NCBI RefSeq assembly: GCF_000473265.1 | Contig: NZ_KI421511.1 | Span: 1,167,731 to 1,231,730, forward strand | Direction: 5' to 3' | DNA: 64,000 nt | Origin: Amycolatopsis thermoflava N1165 | GTDB taxonomy: Bacteria > Actinomycetota > Actinomycetes > Mycobacteriales > Pseudonocardiaceae | Shown: piece by piece, positions 16,555 to 24,944 of the stretch | Numbering within the stretch: the stretch's first letter is position 1 | Layout: each line of letters begins with the position of its first letter | Program-made: the position numbers and the translations under genes | The notes under the pieces: generated by a model | The model's input: only the letters and a program-made list of their open reading frames with translations | What the model was told of the DNA's origin: nothing | The model's database searches: none

Positions 16555-16798
16555 GGTGTTCCCCCTTGGGTGTGGCGGTCGAGGCGTGCACCTGTTCTAT
16601 CGGATCTCTTCGCCGTTGTCTCCGAGATCAACCAACCCCATCGTGGTGTGTCCAGGGAATACCTTGGCGTGATTAGCGTATGACGTACTCCTACGGCTGT
16701 GATCCTCGACCGCTACTTCGGGGTCACCCGGGATCTGACGGAAGGGGGCTGACTCCGCGGGGACGACGGGGATCCGCCGCCCCCGGCCCGGATCCGTG
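16555..16798. other. Intergenic region, no gene seen
   Basis: Between the lipoprotein gene and the 3' end of the oxidoreductase gene. The left end must hold the lipoprotein promoter. A short in-frame peptide around 16699 (ILDRYFGV) is too short to assign. No terminator-quality hairpin with long arms was found. Confidence 0.4.
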
Positions 16799-17659
16799 CT
16801 AGCTCAACAGCTCGAACACGCTCGAGAAGCCCTGACCACCGTGACCTTCGGCGATCCGGCGCGTCATCAGCTCCTTGGTCTCCCGCATGCGGACGGCTTC
16901 CACACCGGCCGACTCGCGGTGGCCGATCAGGTCGTCCATCAACGCGACCTGGACGTCGAGCGGGCCCAGGTCCGGCGGGTACTCGCGGTTCTCGACGGCC
17001 TTGGCGATCGAGGTCAGCAGCGGCTGGTAGGCGGTCAGCGAAGCGGCGAAGCGCTCGGCGAACCCGGCCACGTCGGCGCCTTCCGCCTGCACGAGCTTGA
17101 GGGTGTGCAGGAAGCCGAGGAGCAGTTCGTACCCCATGGCGACGTGGGCCAGGAACTCCACGGCCGCCGCGCCGGGTTCCTCGCCGTGGTAGCTGACTGC
17201 CCCCAGCTCGCGCAGCGCCTCCTCGTGCTCGGCGAACGCGGTGCCGCTGAAGAGGAACCGGGCGTTCGGGGTGCCCACGTACGGCGGGTCGCCCATGATC
17301 TTGCCGTCGACGTAGCGGGCGCCGTGCTCGTGTGCCCACCGGTCGTTCGCCCGGGCCTGGCCCGGCGAGCCGCTCGTGACGTTGACCAGCACTTTGCCCT
17401 GGGCGGTGTCCGCAATGGACGACAGCACGCCGTCCACCGCGGCGCCGTCGAGCAGGCACACCACCACGAGCGGGCTCGCCGCGACGGCTTCCGCTGCTGT
17501 CGGGGCCGCGGTGGCTCCGGCCTCGACCAGAGGCGCCGCCTTGCTCGCGGTGCGGTTCCAGATCGTCGTGTGGTACCCGCGCTCCAGGAACACCCTGGCG
17601 ATCGCCGAGCCCATCTCGCCGAGGCCGAGCACGGTCACCGCATCGGTTTTCGTCGTCAT
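16799..17659 (-). CDS. NAD(P)-dependent oxidoreductase, imine reductase/beta-hydroxyacid dehydrogenase family
   Basis: A 286-residue protein with an N-terminal Rossmann domain (VTVLGLGEMGSAIARVFLERGY, NRTASK for NADP preference) and an all-helical C-terminal dimerisation domain (VEFLAHVAMGYELLLGFLHTLKL). The substrate loop reads NVTSGSPGQARAN. The layout matches imine reductases and reductive aminases better than 6-phosphogluconate or hydroxyisobutyrate dehydrogenases. ATG 17659 gives the compact N-terminus MTTKTDAV. It stands alone, with a decayed permease gene upstream. Confidence 0.85.
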   Translation of the reverse strand: MTTKTDAVTVLGLGEMGSAIARVFLERGYHTTIWNRTASKAAPLVEAGATAAPTAAEAVAASPLVVVCLLDGAAVDGVLSSIADTAQGKVLVNVTSGSPGQARANDRWAHEHGARYVDGKIMGDPPYVGTPNARFLFSGTAFAEHEEALRELGAVSYHGEEPGAAAVEFLAHVAMGYELLLGFLHTLKLVQAEGADVAGFAERFAASLTAYQPLLTSIAKAVENREYPPDLGPLDVQVALMDDLIGHRESAGVEAVRMRETKELMTRRIAEGHGGQGFSSVFELLS

Positions 17660-17772
17660 GCCGTGACGATGCAATCTCCAGTAAGGTCGAGGTCAAGGGA
17701 TCGTGGACCGCGGACGAGCGGAGGTGCGCCGCAAGCCGGTGATCGCCGAGGAGTTCGCGGCCACCTTGCACG

Positions 17773-18100
17773 ATGGCCGTGGTCATCGCGGTCGCCCCAC
17801 CGGCCTGTGAGCACGGGCTGGGGCACCCGGTCGCGACGGTGATCCTGGGCGGGATCTTCCAGATCGTGCCCGGCTCGCTCGGGGTGGCCCGGCTGATGCG
17901 GTTCGTGCCGGGCAGCGCGATGGTCGGCTTCGTCAACGCGCTGGCCATCCTCCTCTTCCTGGCGCAGGTGCCCGGGCTGATCGACCTGCGCGATGATCGG
18001 CCAGACGATGATCAACGTGCGGGCCGGGGGCGCGCACCCGGCCCGACATTCCTGGCCGGGGTGTTGCTGATGGTCCTGTGCCTTGCACGCCCGCCTGTAC
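17773..18100 (+). pseudogene. SulP-family sulfate permease remnant (frame-broken)
   Basis: Residues such as HPVATVILGGIFQIV and RFVPGSAMVGFVNALAILLF are characteristic of the membrane core of SulP anion transporters. After LIDLR (about 17990) the match jumps to another frame (MIGQTMINVRAG from 17993), then returns to the first frame at FLAGVLLMVL (about 18049). So there is an internal deletion plus at least two frame changes, and both ends of the 500-residue family are missing. A dead fragment directly upstream of the histidine kinase. Confidence 0.72.
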
Positions 18101-18146
18101 GGCGAACTCGCCGGCAGCCAGTGAACGACGTCATCCCGGGGGCCAC

Positions 18147-18158
18147 TACTCTCCTCCC
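18147..18158 (+). promoter_or_regulatory. Probable leaderless promoter -10 element
   Basis: TACTCT (18147-18152) fits the actinobacterial TANNNT -10 consensus and ends 6 bp before the GTG of the histidine kinase. That spacing, with no ribosome site, is the pattern of leaderless transcripts. Confidence 0.5.
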
Positions 18159-19289
18159 GTGATCGTCGTCCGACGCAGTGCGGATCGGTGGTGGCGCTTC
18201 GACGTCACGGTCCGCGACGCGCCGCTCGCGCTGGTGCTGCTCCTGCCGTCGCTGATCCCCGCGTTGCAGAACAACGGCACGCGGCTCGGCGACGTGCCGG
18301 ACCGTCCGATGGACGCGCTGGGCCTCGCCGTGGTCGCCGTCGAATGCCTACCGCTGATCGTCCGGAGGCGCCTCCCGGCCGCCTGCCTCGCGCTGGTGTC
18401 GACGGGCTTCGCGCTCGACCAGCTGCACGGCTACCACACGGTCGCGGGCACCGCGTTGCCGATCGCGCTGATCAGCGCCGGGGCGCACCTGGACCGGTGG
18501 CGGTGGACGACCGCGATCGTGGCGTCGGCGGCCTACGTCCCGCTGGCCATCGCCCTCTCCGGTCCCGAGCCGGCCGAAGGCGTCGCCGGGTTCGTGTCGT
18601 TCTACCTGGCCCTGGTTCTGCTCTGGGGAATCGGCAGCAGGTTGCGCCAATCCCGCGCCGCCGAGGCGGAACGCCGTCTGCACGCCGCCGAAACCGCCCG
18701 CATCGCCGAACGCACCCGCATCGCCCGGGAACTGCACGACGTCGTCACCCACCACGTGACGGCGATGGTCGTGCAGACCGAGGCGGCGCGTTACCTGACC
18801 GGTGATCGCCTCGACCAGGCGCTGTCCACCGTCACCGATTCCGGCCGCCGGGCCATCACCGACCTGCGGCAGCTGCTCGACGTGCTCGATCCCCAGCAGG
18901 ACACCGGGCAGCGGAGCGATGTGCGCGCGCTCGTGGAGCAGGCCCGGCAGGCCGGGCAGCCGGTGGAGTACACCGAGGAAGGCCGCCCGCCCACCGGCAC
19001 CGCGGGAGCGACGGCATACCGGGTCGTGCAAGAGGCGTTGACCAACGCGCTCAAGTACGCCCACGGCAGCCGCACCAGTGTCCTTGTGCGGCACGGGAAC
19101 CGGGAGATCACGGTCGAGGTCGCCACCGACAGCGCGGGCTCACCCACCGCGCCGGTCGGCGGCAGCGGACGGGGACTGGCCGGGCTCCGCGAACGGGTCG
19201 GCGGGCTCGGCGGCGAGTTCCGGACAGCGCGGCAGGAGGACGGCGGATTCGTGGTGCACGCCCGGATTCCCGCCGGCAGCGCGTCGTGA
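18159..19289 (+). CDS. Sensor histidine kinase, NarL/DesK-type
   Basis: A 376-residue membrane kinase. Four to six TM segments occupy residues 23-160, a short coiled region follows, and the HisKA_3 phosphoacceptor is His193 in IARELHDVVTHHV. The HATPase domain shows YRVVQEALTNALKYAH (N box) and SGRGLAGLRERV (G box). There is almost no extracellular sensor, so it probably senses a membrane or envelope state. The start GTG 18159 fits the TANNNT element 6 bp upstream. It overlaps the response-regulator gene by 4 bp. Confidence 0.9.
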   Translation: MIVVRRSADRWWRFDVTVRDAPLALVLLLPSLIPALQNNGTRLGDVPDRPMDALGLAVVAVECLPLIVRRRLPAACLALVSTGFALDQLHGYHTVAGTALPIALISAGAHLDRWRWTTAIVASAAYVPLAIALSGPEPAEGVAGFVSFYLALVLLWGIGSRLRQSRAAEAERRLHAAETARIAERTRIARELHDVVTHHVTAMVVQTEAARYLTGDRLDQALSTVTDSGRRAITDLRQLLDVLDPQQDTGQRSDVRALVEQARQAGQPVEYTEEGRPPTGTAGATAYRVVQEALTNALKYAHGSRTSVLVRHGNREITVEVATDSAGSPTAPVGGSGRGLAGLRERVGGLGGEFRTARQEDGGFVVHARIPAGSAS

Positions 19290-19936
19290 CCCGCGTCCTG
19301 GTGTGCGACGACCAGGCGCTGATCCGCGCCGGGTTCACCACGATCATCGACGCCCAGCCCGATCTCGAGGTCGCCGGCGAGTGCGGTGACGGCCGGACCG
19401 CGGTCGACCTCGCCGCGCGGCTGCGGCCGGACGTCGTGGTGATGGACGTGCGGATGCCGGTCCTCGACGGCATCGAGGCGACCCGCCTGCTGGCCGGCGC
19501 GGGGGTGGCCCAGCCGGTCAAGGTGCTCGTGGTGACCACGTTCAACCTCGACGAATACGTCTACGAGGCGCTGCGGGCCGGCGCCAGCGGGTTCCTCCTC
19601 AAGGACGCCCCGCCGGCACAGCTGCTGCACGGCATCCGCACCGTCGCCACCGGAGCCGCTTTGGTGGCCCCGGAGGTGACCCGCCGGCTCATCGGCCGGT
19701 TCGCCGCCCGGATCCGGCCGCCGCAGGACACCGACGGCGAAACCCCGCTGACCCCGCGCGAGCTGGAAGTCCTGCGCCTGATCGCCGACGGCCTGTCCAA
19801 CAGCGAGATCGCGGCGACCCTGGTGCTCAGCCCCGAAACCGTCAAGACCTACGTCTCCCGGATCCTCACCAAGCTCGACCTGCGCGACCGCGTCCAGGCC
19901 GTCGTCTACGCCTACCGCCACGGCCTGGCCCGCTGA
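19286..19936 (+). CDS. Response regulator, NarL/LuxR family
   Basis: A 216-residue regulator: receiver domain (1 to about 120) with acidic pocket Asp8/Asp9, phosphoacceptor Asp54 in VVMDVRMP and Lys105-type LLKDAPP; C-terminal LuxR HTH (about 150-210) with TPRELEVLRLIADGLSNSEI and SPETVKTYVSRILTKL. The GTG overlaps the kinase stop (GTGA), so the pair is co-translated. Targets are unknown; the lipoprotein hydrolase 110 bp downstream is a candidate. Confidence 0.93.
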   Translation: MTRVLVCDDQALIRAGFTTIIDAQPDLEVAGECGDGRTAVDLAARLRPDVVVMDVRMPVLDGIEATRLLAGAGVAQPVKVLVVTTFNLDEYVYEALRAGASGFLLKDAPPAQLLHGIRTVATGAALVAPEVTRRLIGRFAARIRPPQDTDGETPLTPRELEVLRLIADGLSNSEIAATLVLSPETVKTYVSRILTKLDLRDRVQAVVYAYRHGLAR

Positions 19937-20046
19937 GCTGTCCCCCGTGCGAGCTACCCGCGAATGTCCACCCCGCGGGGATCTTTCGGACCGCGCCGCT
20001 CCTCTAGCGTGCGTGGCGCTGATCGAGAATCCCACTGGAGAACTGA

Positions 20047-20931
20047 ATGTTCCGCAACATCAAGTCAACTGCTGTCGCCGCGCTGCTGTGCGCCGTGGCC
20101 GCGCCGGTGCTGGCCGCGTGCGACGAGGCCGCCGAGTCGTCGGAGGCCCCGGCGTCGGCGGCCGCCGGTCAGGAGCCGATCTCCGGCACGGCGAAGATCA
20201 CCGTCGACGGCCGTTCGGTGAACGTGTCCTGTTCCGGTACCGAGATGGAAGACCGGCCGGTCGTCGTGCTGCTGGCCGGTCTCGGCGATGGTCTGGACAA
20301 GCTGGCCGCGTTCCAGCAGACGCTGAGCACCAAGGGCCGGGTCTGTTCCTACGACCGGCTGGGCGAGGGCGCGAGCGACCAGCCGGCCGGTCCGCAGACG
20401 TTCGACAGCGCCGGCCGGATTCTGACCGGGGTGCTGGACCGCGTTGCCGGTGACCAACCGGTGGTGCTGGCCGGGCATTCCCTGGGCGGGCTGATCGCCG
20501 CCCGTTACGCGCCCGCCCACCGCGACCGGGTCGCGGGTCTTGTGCTGATGGACGCCACGCCGTCGACCATCATCGGCGACACCACGGCGGCGATCCCGGA
20601 GTCGGCCACCGGCCCGGCGGCCGAGCTGCGCGCGCAGAGCCTCGCGGTCTACGGCGGGGAGAACCCGGAGATGCTGGCCATGCAGGACGGGGAGGTGGGC
20701 TACGCGGGGGACATCCCGGTGGAGGTGATCCGGCACGGGCAGCCGTACCTGGCCGCCGTGCCCGAGTACGGCGCCGCGCTGGAGCAGGCGTGGGCCGCGG
20801 GGCAGGACAAGTGGCTGAAACTGTCGAGCGACAGCAACCCGGTCACGGCGGCGAACAGCGGCCACTACATCTACGTCGACCAGCCCGACGTCGCTGTGCA
20901 GGCCATCGAGCGCGTCGCCGCTGACGCCTAG
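20047..20931 (+). CDS. Alpha/beta hydrolase, secreted lipoprotein
   Basis: A 294-residue protein with a type II signal peptide (MFRNIKSTAVAALLCAVAAP, lipobox LAAC near residue 25) and an Ala/Ser/Glu linker. The alpha/beta hydrolase domain has oxyanion VVLLAGLGDGLDK, nucleophile GHSLGGLIAARYA and late His in NSGHYIYVDQPD. It would act as an esterase on the outer face of the membrane. Its 3' end overlaps the convergent gene by 4 bp. Confidence 0.87.
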   Translation: MFRNIKSTAVAALLCAVAAPVLAACDEAAESSEAPASAAAGQEPISGTAKITVDGRSVNVSCSGTEMEDRPVVVLLAGLGDGLDKLAAFQQTLSTKGRVCSYDRLGEGASDQPAGPQTFDSAGRILTGVLDRVAGDQPVVLAGHSLGGLIAARYAPAHRDRVAGLVLMDATPSTIIGDTTAAIPESATGPAAELRAQSLAVYGGENPEMLAMQDGEVGYAGDIPVEVIRHGQPYLAAVPEYGAALEQAWAAGQDKWLKLSSDSNPVTAANSGHYIYVDQPDVAVQAIERVAADA

Positions 20932-21698
20932 CTCGCCGTGGTGAGGAAGTCTTCGACGAGGGTGCTGGCGTGGGGGCGGCATTCCTCGAAGTAGGCGTGG
21001 CGTGCTGCGGGGAAGAGGTGCAGGCGGGCGCGGGGGATGCGCTGGGCGAGCAGGGTGGCGTTGACGGCCGGGGTGAGCCGGTCGTCCTCGCCGTGCAGGA
21101 CGAGTGTGGGGGCGGTGATCCGGGGCAGGGCGTCCCAGGCGTCGTGCTGGTCGCTGGCCCGCAGGTGGTGTTTGCGGGCGTGCGGGGGCATCGACGGGTC
21201 GCCGAGCGTGCGGTACGGGCCGGGGTGGGTCGCCCGCCACCCCGGCGTGTACATCAGGTCGGCCAGCGTCTCGCGGGCGTCCGGCCGCAGCAGGGCGCGG
21301 CGCACCTCCGCCGACCGCTCGACGGCATGGCGCCCTCCCGGTGAGGTGCAGCCCAGCACGAGCCGGCGCACCCGGTGCGGGTGCCGGATCGCCAGCCACT
21401 GCGCCACCCGGCCGCCCATCGAGGTGCCGTACACGTCGGCCTGTTCGATGCCGAGCCCGTCCAGCACCGCGACCACGTCGTCGGCGAACAGCGGGGTGGA
21501 GTAGGGCACGTCGGGCTTGCCGCTCGCGCCGGTGCCGCGGTAGTCCATCGTGATGGTGGTCCGGGCGAAGTCGCCGCGGGCGGAGTCCCACCAGGTGTGG
21601 TCGTTGGCCTGGCCGGCGAGCAGCACGAGGGGCGGCCCACTGCCCCGGCGCTGCACCGCGAGCGGAGTACCGTCCGGCGCGATCACCCGGTCGTCCAT
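20928..21698 (-). CDS. Alpha/beta fold hydrolase
   Basis: A 256-residue cytosolic alpha/beta hydrolase: MDYRGTGASGKPD loop, nucleophile YGTSMGGRVAQWLA, acid in LHGEDDRLTP, and His in AARHAYFEECRP. It resembles peroxidase/enol-lactonase-type hydrolases of unknown substrate. It is transcribed towards the lipoprotein hydrolase and shares 4 bp with it; no terminator hairpin separates the two. Confidence 0.87.
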   Translation of the reverse strand: MDDRVIAPDGTPLAVQRRGSGPPLVLLAGQANDHTWWDSARGDFARTTITMDYRGTGASGKPDVPYSTPLFADDVVAVLDGLGIEQADVYGTSMGGRVAQWLAIRHPHRVRRLVLGCTSPGGRHAVERSAEVRRALLRPDARETLADLMYTPGWRATHPGPYRTLGDPSMPPHARKHHLRASDQHDAWDALPRITAPTLVLHGEDDRLTPAVNATLLAQRIPRARLHLFPAARHAYFEECRPHASTLVEDFLTTAS

Positions 21699-21776
21699 CG
21701 CCCTCCGTTCGCGCCGAGCAGTGCCGCTGGTGGCCGCCTGGCCTCTGGAGAGGACTGTATCTCGCCGGACGTGTCG

Positions 21777-22250
21777 TCACTGGCAGAACGTGATGAAGTA
21801 GATCGGGTCCCAGCGTGCGGGGTCCCGGCGTCCCGGCGGGAAGATGGAGTTGGTGCGGAAGTACTGGTCCTGCAATTCCGCCGTGTCGGTGCTGTGGTTG
21901 TGCGTGTCCCAGCGCCCGAGGAAGTTGGACAACCGCACGGTGGTGCACACGTAGATCGACGGGCTCATTTTGAAGACCTTGTAGAAACGCCCGCCGGAGG
22001 AATTCTGGATCGTGCAGAAAGCGAAAGCGCAGGAGTCGCCGCTGTGCACGTATTCTTTGGCGCGCCGAAGGCCGTCCGCGGTGTGGACGAAAGCGATCTC
22101 GCTGATCGTGACGTCGTCATCGGGTGAGAACGGCACCGCCGAGGGTTCCGCGGCGATGGCGGGCGCGGCCCCGGCAGTGGGCGTGACCGCGGTGGACAGA
22201 ACCATGATCACCGAAACCGCGAACAACGCGGCCCGTCGAAGCAATCTCAT
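21777..22250 (-). CDS. Small secreted hypothetical protein
   Basis: A 157-residue protein with a Sec signal peptide (MRLLRRAALFAVSVIMVLST, cleavage after an Ala-rich stretch near residue 30). The mature part has four cysteines (HSGDSCAFAFCTIQ, VCTTVRLS, ITFCQ at the C-terminus), which could form two disulfides, and many aromatic residues. No family recognised. The start is supported by AAGGGGGAAAG just upstream. Confidence 0.75.
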   Translation of the reverse strand: MRLLRRAALFAVSVIMVLSTAVTPTAGAAPAIAAEPSAVPFSPDDDVTISEIAFVHTADGLRRAKEYVHSGDSCAFAFCTIQNSSGGRFYKVFKMSPSIYVCTTVRLSNFLGRWDTHNHSTDTAELQDQYFRTNSIFPPGRRDPARWDPIYFITFCQ

Positions 22251-22349
22251 CTTTCCCCCTTGTTCGGACGAGATCGTGCCGAGGTCGAAGACTATGGCCG
22301 GCGGATGATCGATGTGACGCGAACCACACTGCGCCACACGAATGGAGCA

Positions 22350-22465
22350 CAGGGGCAGCGCAGAGCCGAAGCACCTGGCTGCCCCGGCGCGGCGGAAGGC
22401 TGCGCGCTCTGCGGTCGGGGCACGAGCACCTGGACTCGGGCAGCTCACCCGATTGGAGGTGGTGC
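22350..22465 (+). promoter_or_regulatory. Possible c-di-AMP (ydaO-type) riboswitch or structured leader
   Basis: The 335-bp leader between 22251 and the transglycosylase start contains a GC-rich structured segment. Its 3' part, GGGCAGCTCACCCGATTGG (about 22438-22456), closely resembles the conserved 3' element of actinobacterial ydaO riboswitches, which often precede cell-wall hydrolase genes. A GAGCCGAAGC element (about 22362) could be the 5' conserved core. The middle matches less well, so this is a candidate only. The rest of the leader shows no gene. Confidence 0.4.
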
Positions 22466-22585
22466 GCGTGATGCCGCGGCGGGTGGTCCGGTCCTCTCAT
22501 CGAAAGCCGGAGCGGGACCGCCGCTGCCGGTGGATGCCGCGGGGCGCCGCGGCAAGCAGCGGACGTACGAGGGGCGAGCATCGGT

Positions 22586-23641
22586 ATGAAACACGTGACC
22601 CGCGCCGCCGGCCTGCTGGGCGCCGGGCTGGCCCTGGTGGGTGTGACCGCCCTGCCGGTGGACGGCTCCGGCGCCGGGACGGCCGTGCCGCAGGCGCTGT
22701 CCCTGGGCGAACCGCCCCGGATCGACGACCTTGGGCGGCCGTACGAGGTGGTCGCCCAGCCGCCGCGCCTGCCCGTGCCGCCGACTTTGCCGCCGCCGAC
22801 CTCGCTGCCGGCTCCCGGCCCGCGGGTCAGGGCGTCGCCGGTTTCGCTGGGCGTCGGGGTTCCGGCCGCCGCGCTGGCGGCTTACCACCGGGCCGCGGAC
22901 GCGGTCGCCGGGTGCGGCCTCAGCTGGACAGTGCTCGCCGCGATCGGACGGGTGGAATCCAACCACGGCCGCCACGGCGGCTCCCAGGTGTACGAGGACG
23001 GCTCGGTGGTGCCGCGGATCCGTGGTCTGGCACTGGACGGCGCGGGCGGCACCGCGTCCATTCCGGACACCGACCGCGGCGCACTCGACGGGGACCCCGT
23101 CCTGGATCGAGCGGTCGGGCCGATGCAGTTCATCCCGTCGACGTGGCGCGCCTACGCCGCCGACGGGAACGGCGACCGCAGAGCCGATCCGGACAACATC
23201 TTCGACGCGGCGCTCGCGGCGGGGCGGTACCTGTGCGCGGGCGGTGGGAACCTCGCCGATCCGGGGCAGTTGCGGGCGGCGGTGTTCCGGTACAACCACT
23301 CCGACGCCTACGTCGACCTCGTGCTCGCCCTCGCCGACGCCTATGCCCGCGGCGCGGTGGCGGCCATCGCGGTGCCGGCCGTCGCGCCCGCGCCGCCCCC
23401 GGTGACCACCCCGCCGCCTCCTCCGCAGGTGACCGAGGTTCCCGCGCCGAGCACGACGGCGCCGGCCACGAGCACGACGCCCAGCATGAGCACGACACCC
23501 AGCACGGGCACCAGCAGCCCGGCCACGTCCAGCTCCAGCACCACCAGCTCCACGCCGTCGCCGTCCTCGTCGCGACCGTCGTCGAGCTCGGCTCCCAGCA
23601 AGACCAGGTCCAGCACGGCAACGACCACCACCACCGGATGA
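22586..23641 (+). CDS. Secreted lytic transglycosylase-like protein
   Basis: A 351-residue secreted muralytic protein. An N-terminal signal peptide (to about residue 30) precedes a Pro-rich linker and an SLT-type domain (about 95-250): CGLSWTVLAAIGRVESNHGR holds the catalytic Glu, followed by GPMQFIPSTWRAY and FRYNHSDAYV. The last 100 residues are a low-complexity Pro/Thr/Ser tail that may span or bind the wall. It would cut peptidoglycan glycan strands. The long leader may be a c-di-AMP riboswitch. Confidence 0.88.
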   Translation: MKHVTRAAGLLGAGLALVGVTALPVDGSGAGTAVPQALSLGEPPRIDDLGRPYEVVAQPPRLPVPPTLPPPTSLPAPGPRVRASPVSLGVGVPAAALAAYHRAADAVAGCGLSWTVLAAIGRVESNHGRHGGSQVYEDGSVVPRIRGLALDGAGGTASIPDTDRGALDGDPVLDRAVGPMQFIPSTWRAYAADGNGDRRADPDNIFDAALAAGRYLCAGGGNLADPGQLRAAVFRYNHSDAYVDLVLALADAYARGAVAAIAVPAVAPAPPPVTTPPPPPQVTEVPAPSTTAPATSTTPSMSTTPSTGTSSPATSSSSTTSSTPSPSSSRPSSSSAPSKTRSSTATTTTTG

Positions 23642-23759
23642 GGGGTGTTTCCTCCTCGGGGTGGGGGAGATCACCGGAAAATCCCGCTCCTGCCGTGAAG
23701 TTCGGACGCCGCGGGAGGTCTTCCGGGTGACGAGACATCTTCCTGCGGAAGGAAACCCA

Positions 23760-24890
23760 GTGACCACAACGGACAGAGTCAGCGCGGAGACCGCGGCCCT
23801 CCCCGACGGCGGGGTGGCGGTGGTGCTCGGCACCCGGCCCGAAATCGTCAAGCTCGCCGGGATCATCCGGCGTCTCGGTCCGAAGGCGCGGATCGTCCAC
23901 ACCGGACAGCATTACGACGAGGCCATGTCCGACGTGTTCTTCACCGAGCTCGGGTTGCCGCTGCCGGACGTCCGGTTCGCGGTCGGCGGAGCCACCAGGG
24001 CGGGGCAGATCGCCGCGGCGCTGGAGGCGCTCGATCTCTTGTTCGCCGAGGTCACCCCGGCCGCCGTCGTCGTGCAGGGCGACACCAACGCGACCGTCGC
24101 CGGAGCGCTGGCCGGCAATGCCCGGTCGGTTCCCGTGGTCCACGTCGAAGCCGGGCTGCGCAGCTTCGACCGCACCATGCCCGAGGAACACAACCGGATC
24201 GTCACCGACCACGTGTCGGACCTGCTCTGCGCGGCCACCGACGACAACGTCGGCAACCTCGCCCGGGAGGGCATCACCGGCAGCTCGGTGATCCGCACCG
24301 GCAACACCGTCGTCGAAGCCGTCCTCTCGCAGCTGCCCCATCCCGCGCGGCGCGAGCAGCTCCTTGCCGACCGGGAGCTGGTCGCCGACCGGTACGTCCT
24401 CGCCACCGTCCACCGGCCGGAGAACACCGACGACCCCGCCGCGCTGGCCACCATCCTGGCCGAGCTGAACCGGATCCCGTGCCGCGTCGTGCTGCCCTTG
24501 CACCCCCGTACTCTGCGGGCGGTCGAACAGCACGGGCTGGCGCACCACCTCGACGGGCTCGCCGTCACCGGACCGCTCGGCCCGTCGGAGTTCCTTGGAC
24601 TGGCGGCCCACGCGGCGCTGCTGGTGTCCGACTCCGGTGGCCTGCAAGAGGAATGCACCGTTCTCAAGCGGCCCCTGATCGTCGTGCGCCGCTCCACCGA
24701 GCGGCCGGAGGCGATGCGTGATTTCGCGGTGCTCGTCTCGCCAGGACCGCTGATCAGCAAGACCGCGGCCAAGTGGCTCGACGATCTGCCCGGCCTGCAC
24801 GCCCAGCTCGCCCGCGCGTCGTCCCCGTTCGGCGACGGCCGCGCCTCCGAACGCATCGTCGCCGAGATCGCCCGCCGGTTCGCCTCCTAA
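23760..24890 (+). CDS. wecB: UDP-N-acetylglucosamine 2-epimerase (non-hydrolysing)
   Basis: A 376-residue WecB/MnaA-type enzyme converting UDP-GlcNAc to UDP-ManNAc for surface polysaccharide. Motifs: GTRPEIVKLAGIIR, HTGQHYDEAMSDVFF, VQGDTNATVAGAL, VEAGLRSFDRTMPEEHNR (catalytic acidic and His residues), TVHRPENTDDP and SDSGGLQEE. GTG 23760 is preceded by GGAAGGAAA; an upstream in-frame ATG lies in a weaker context. It probably supplies sugar for the glycosyltransferases downstream. Confidence 0.92.
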   Translation: MTTTDRVSAETAALPDGGVAVVLGTRPEIVKLAGIIRRLGPKARIVHTGQHYDEAMSDVFFTELGLPLPDVRFAVGGATRAGQIAAALEALDLLFAEVTPAAVVVQGDTNATVAGALAGNARSVPVVHVEAGLRSFDRTMPEEHNRIVTDHVSDLLCAATDDNVGNLAREGITGSSVIRTGNTVVEAVLSQLPHPARREQLLADRELVADRYVLATVHRPENTDDPAALATILAELNRIPCRVVLPLHPRTLRAVEQHGLAHHLDGLAVTGPLGPSEFLGLAAHAALLVSDSGGLQEECTVLKRPLIVVRRSTERPEAMRDFAVLVSPGPLISKTAAKWLDDLPGLHAQLARASSPFGDGRASERIVAEIARRFAS

Positions 24891-24944
24891 GCGGATCCCC
24901 TTCAATGGAGTAGGGCGGCGACATTCGCGACAGGTCGCCCGATA

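Noticed and set aside
16687-16752. Short peptide VILDRYFGVTRD as an NCS2 permease remnant
   Set aside because: Too short to separate from chance similarity.
23410-23640. Possible repeat array in the Ser/Thr/Pro-coding tail of the transglycosylase
   Set aside because: Irregular low-complexity codons for a flexible linker, not a DNA repeat or CRISPR array.
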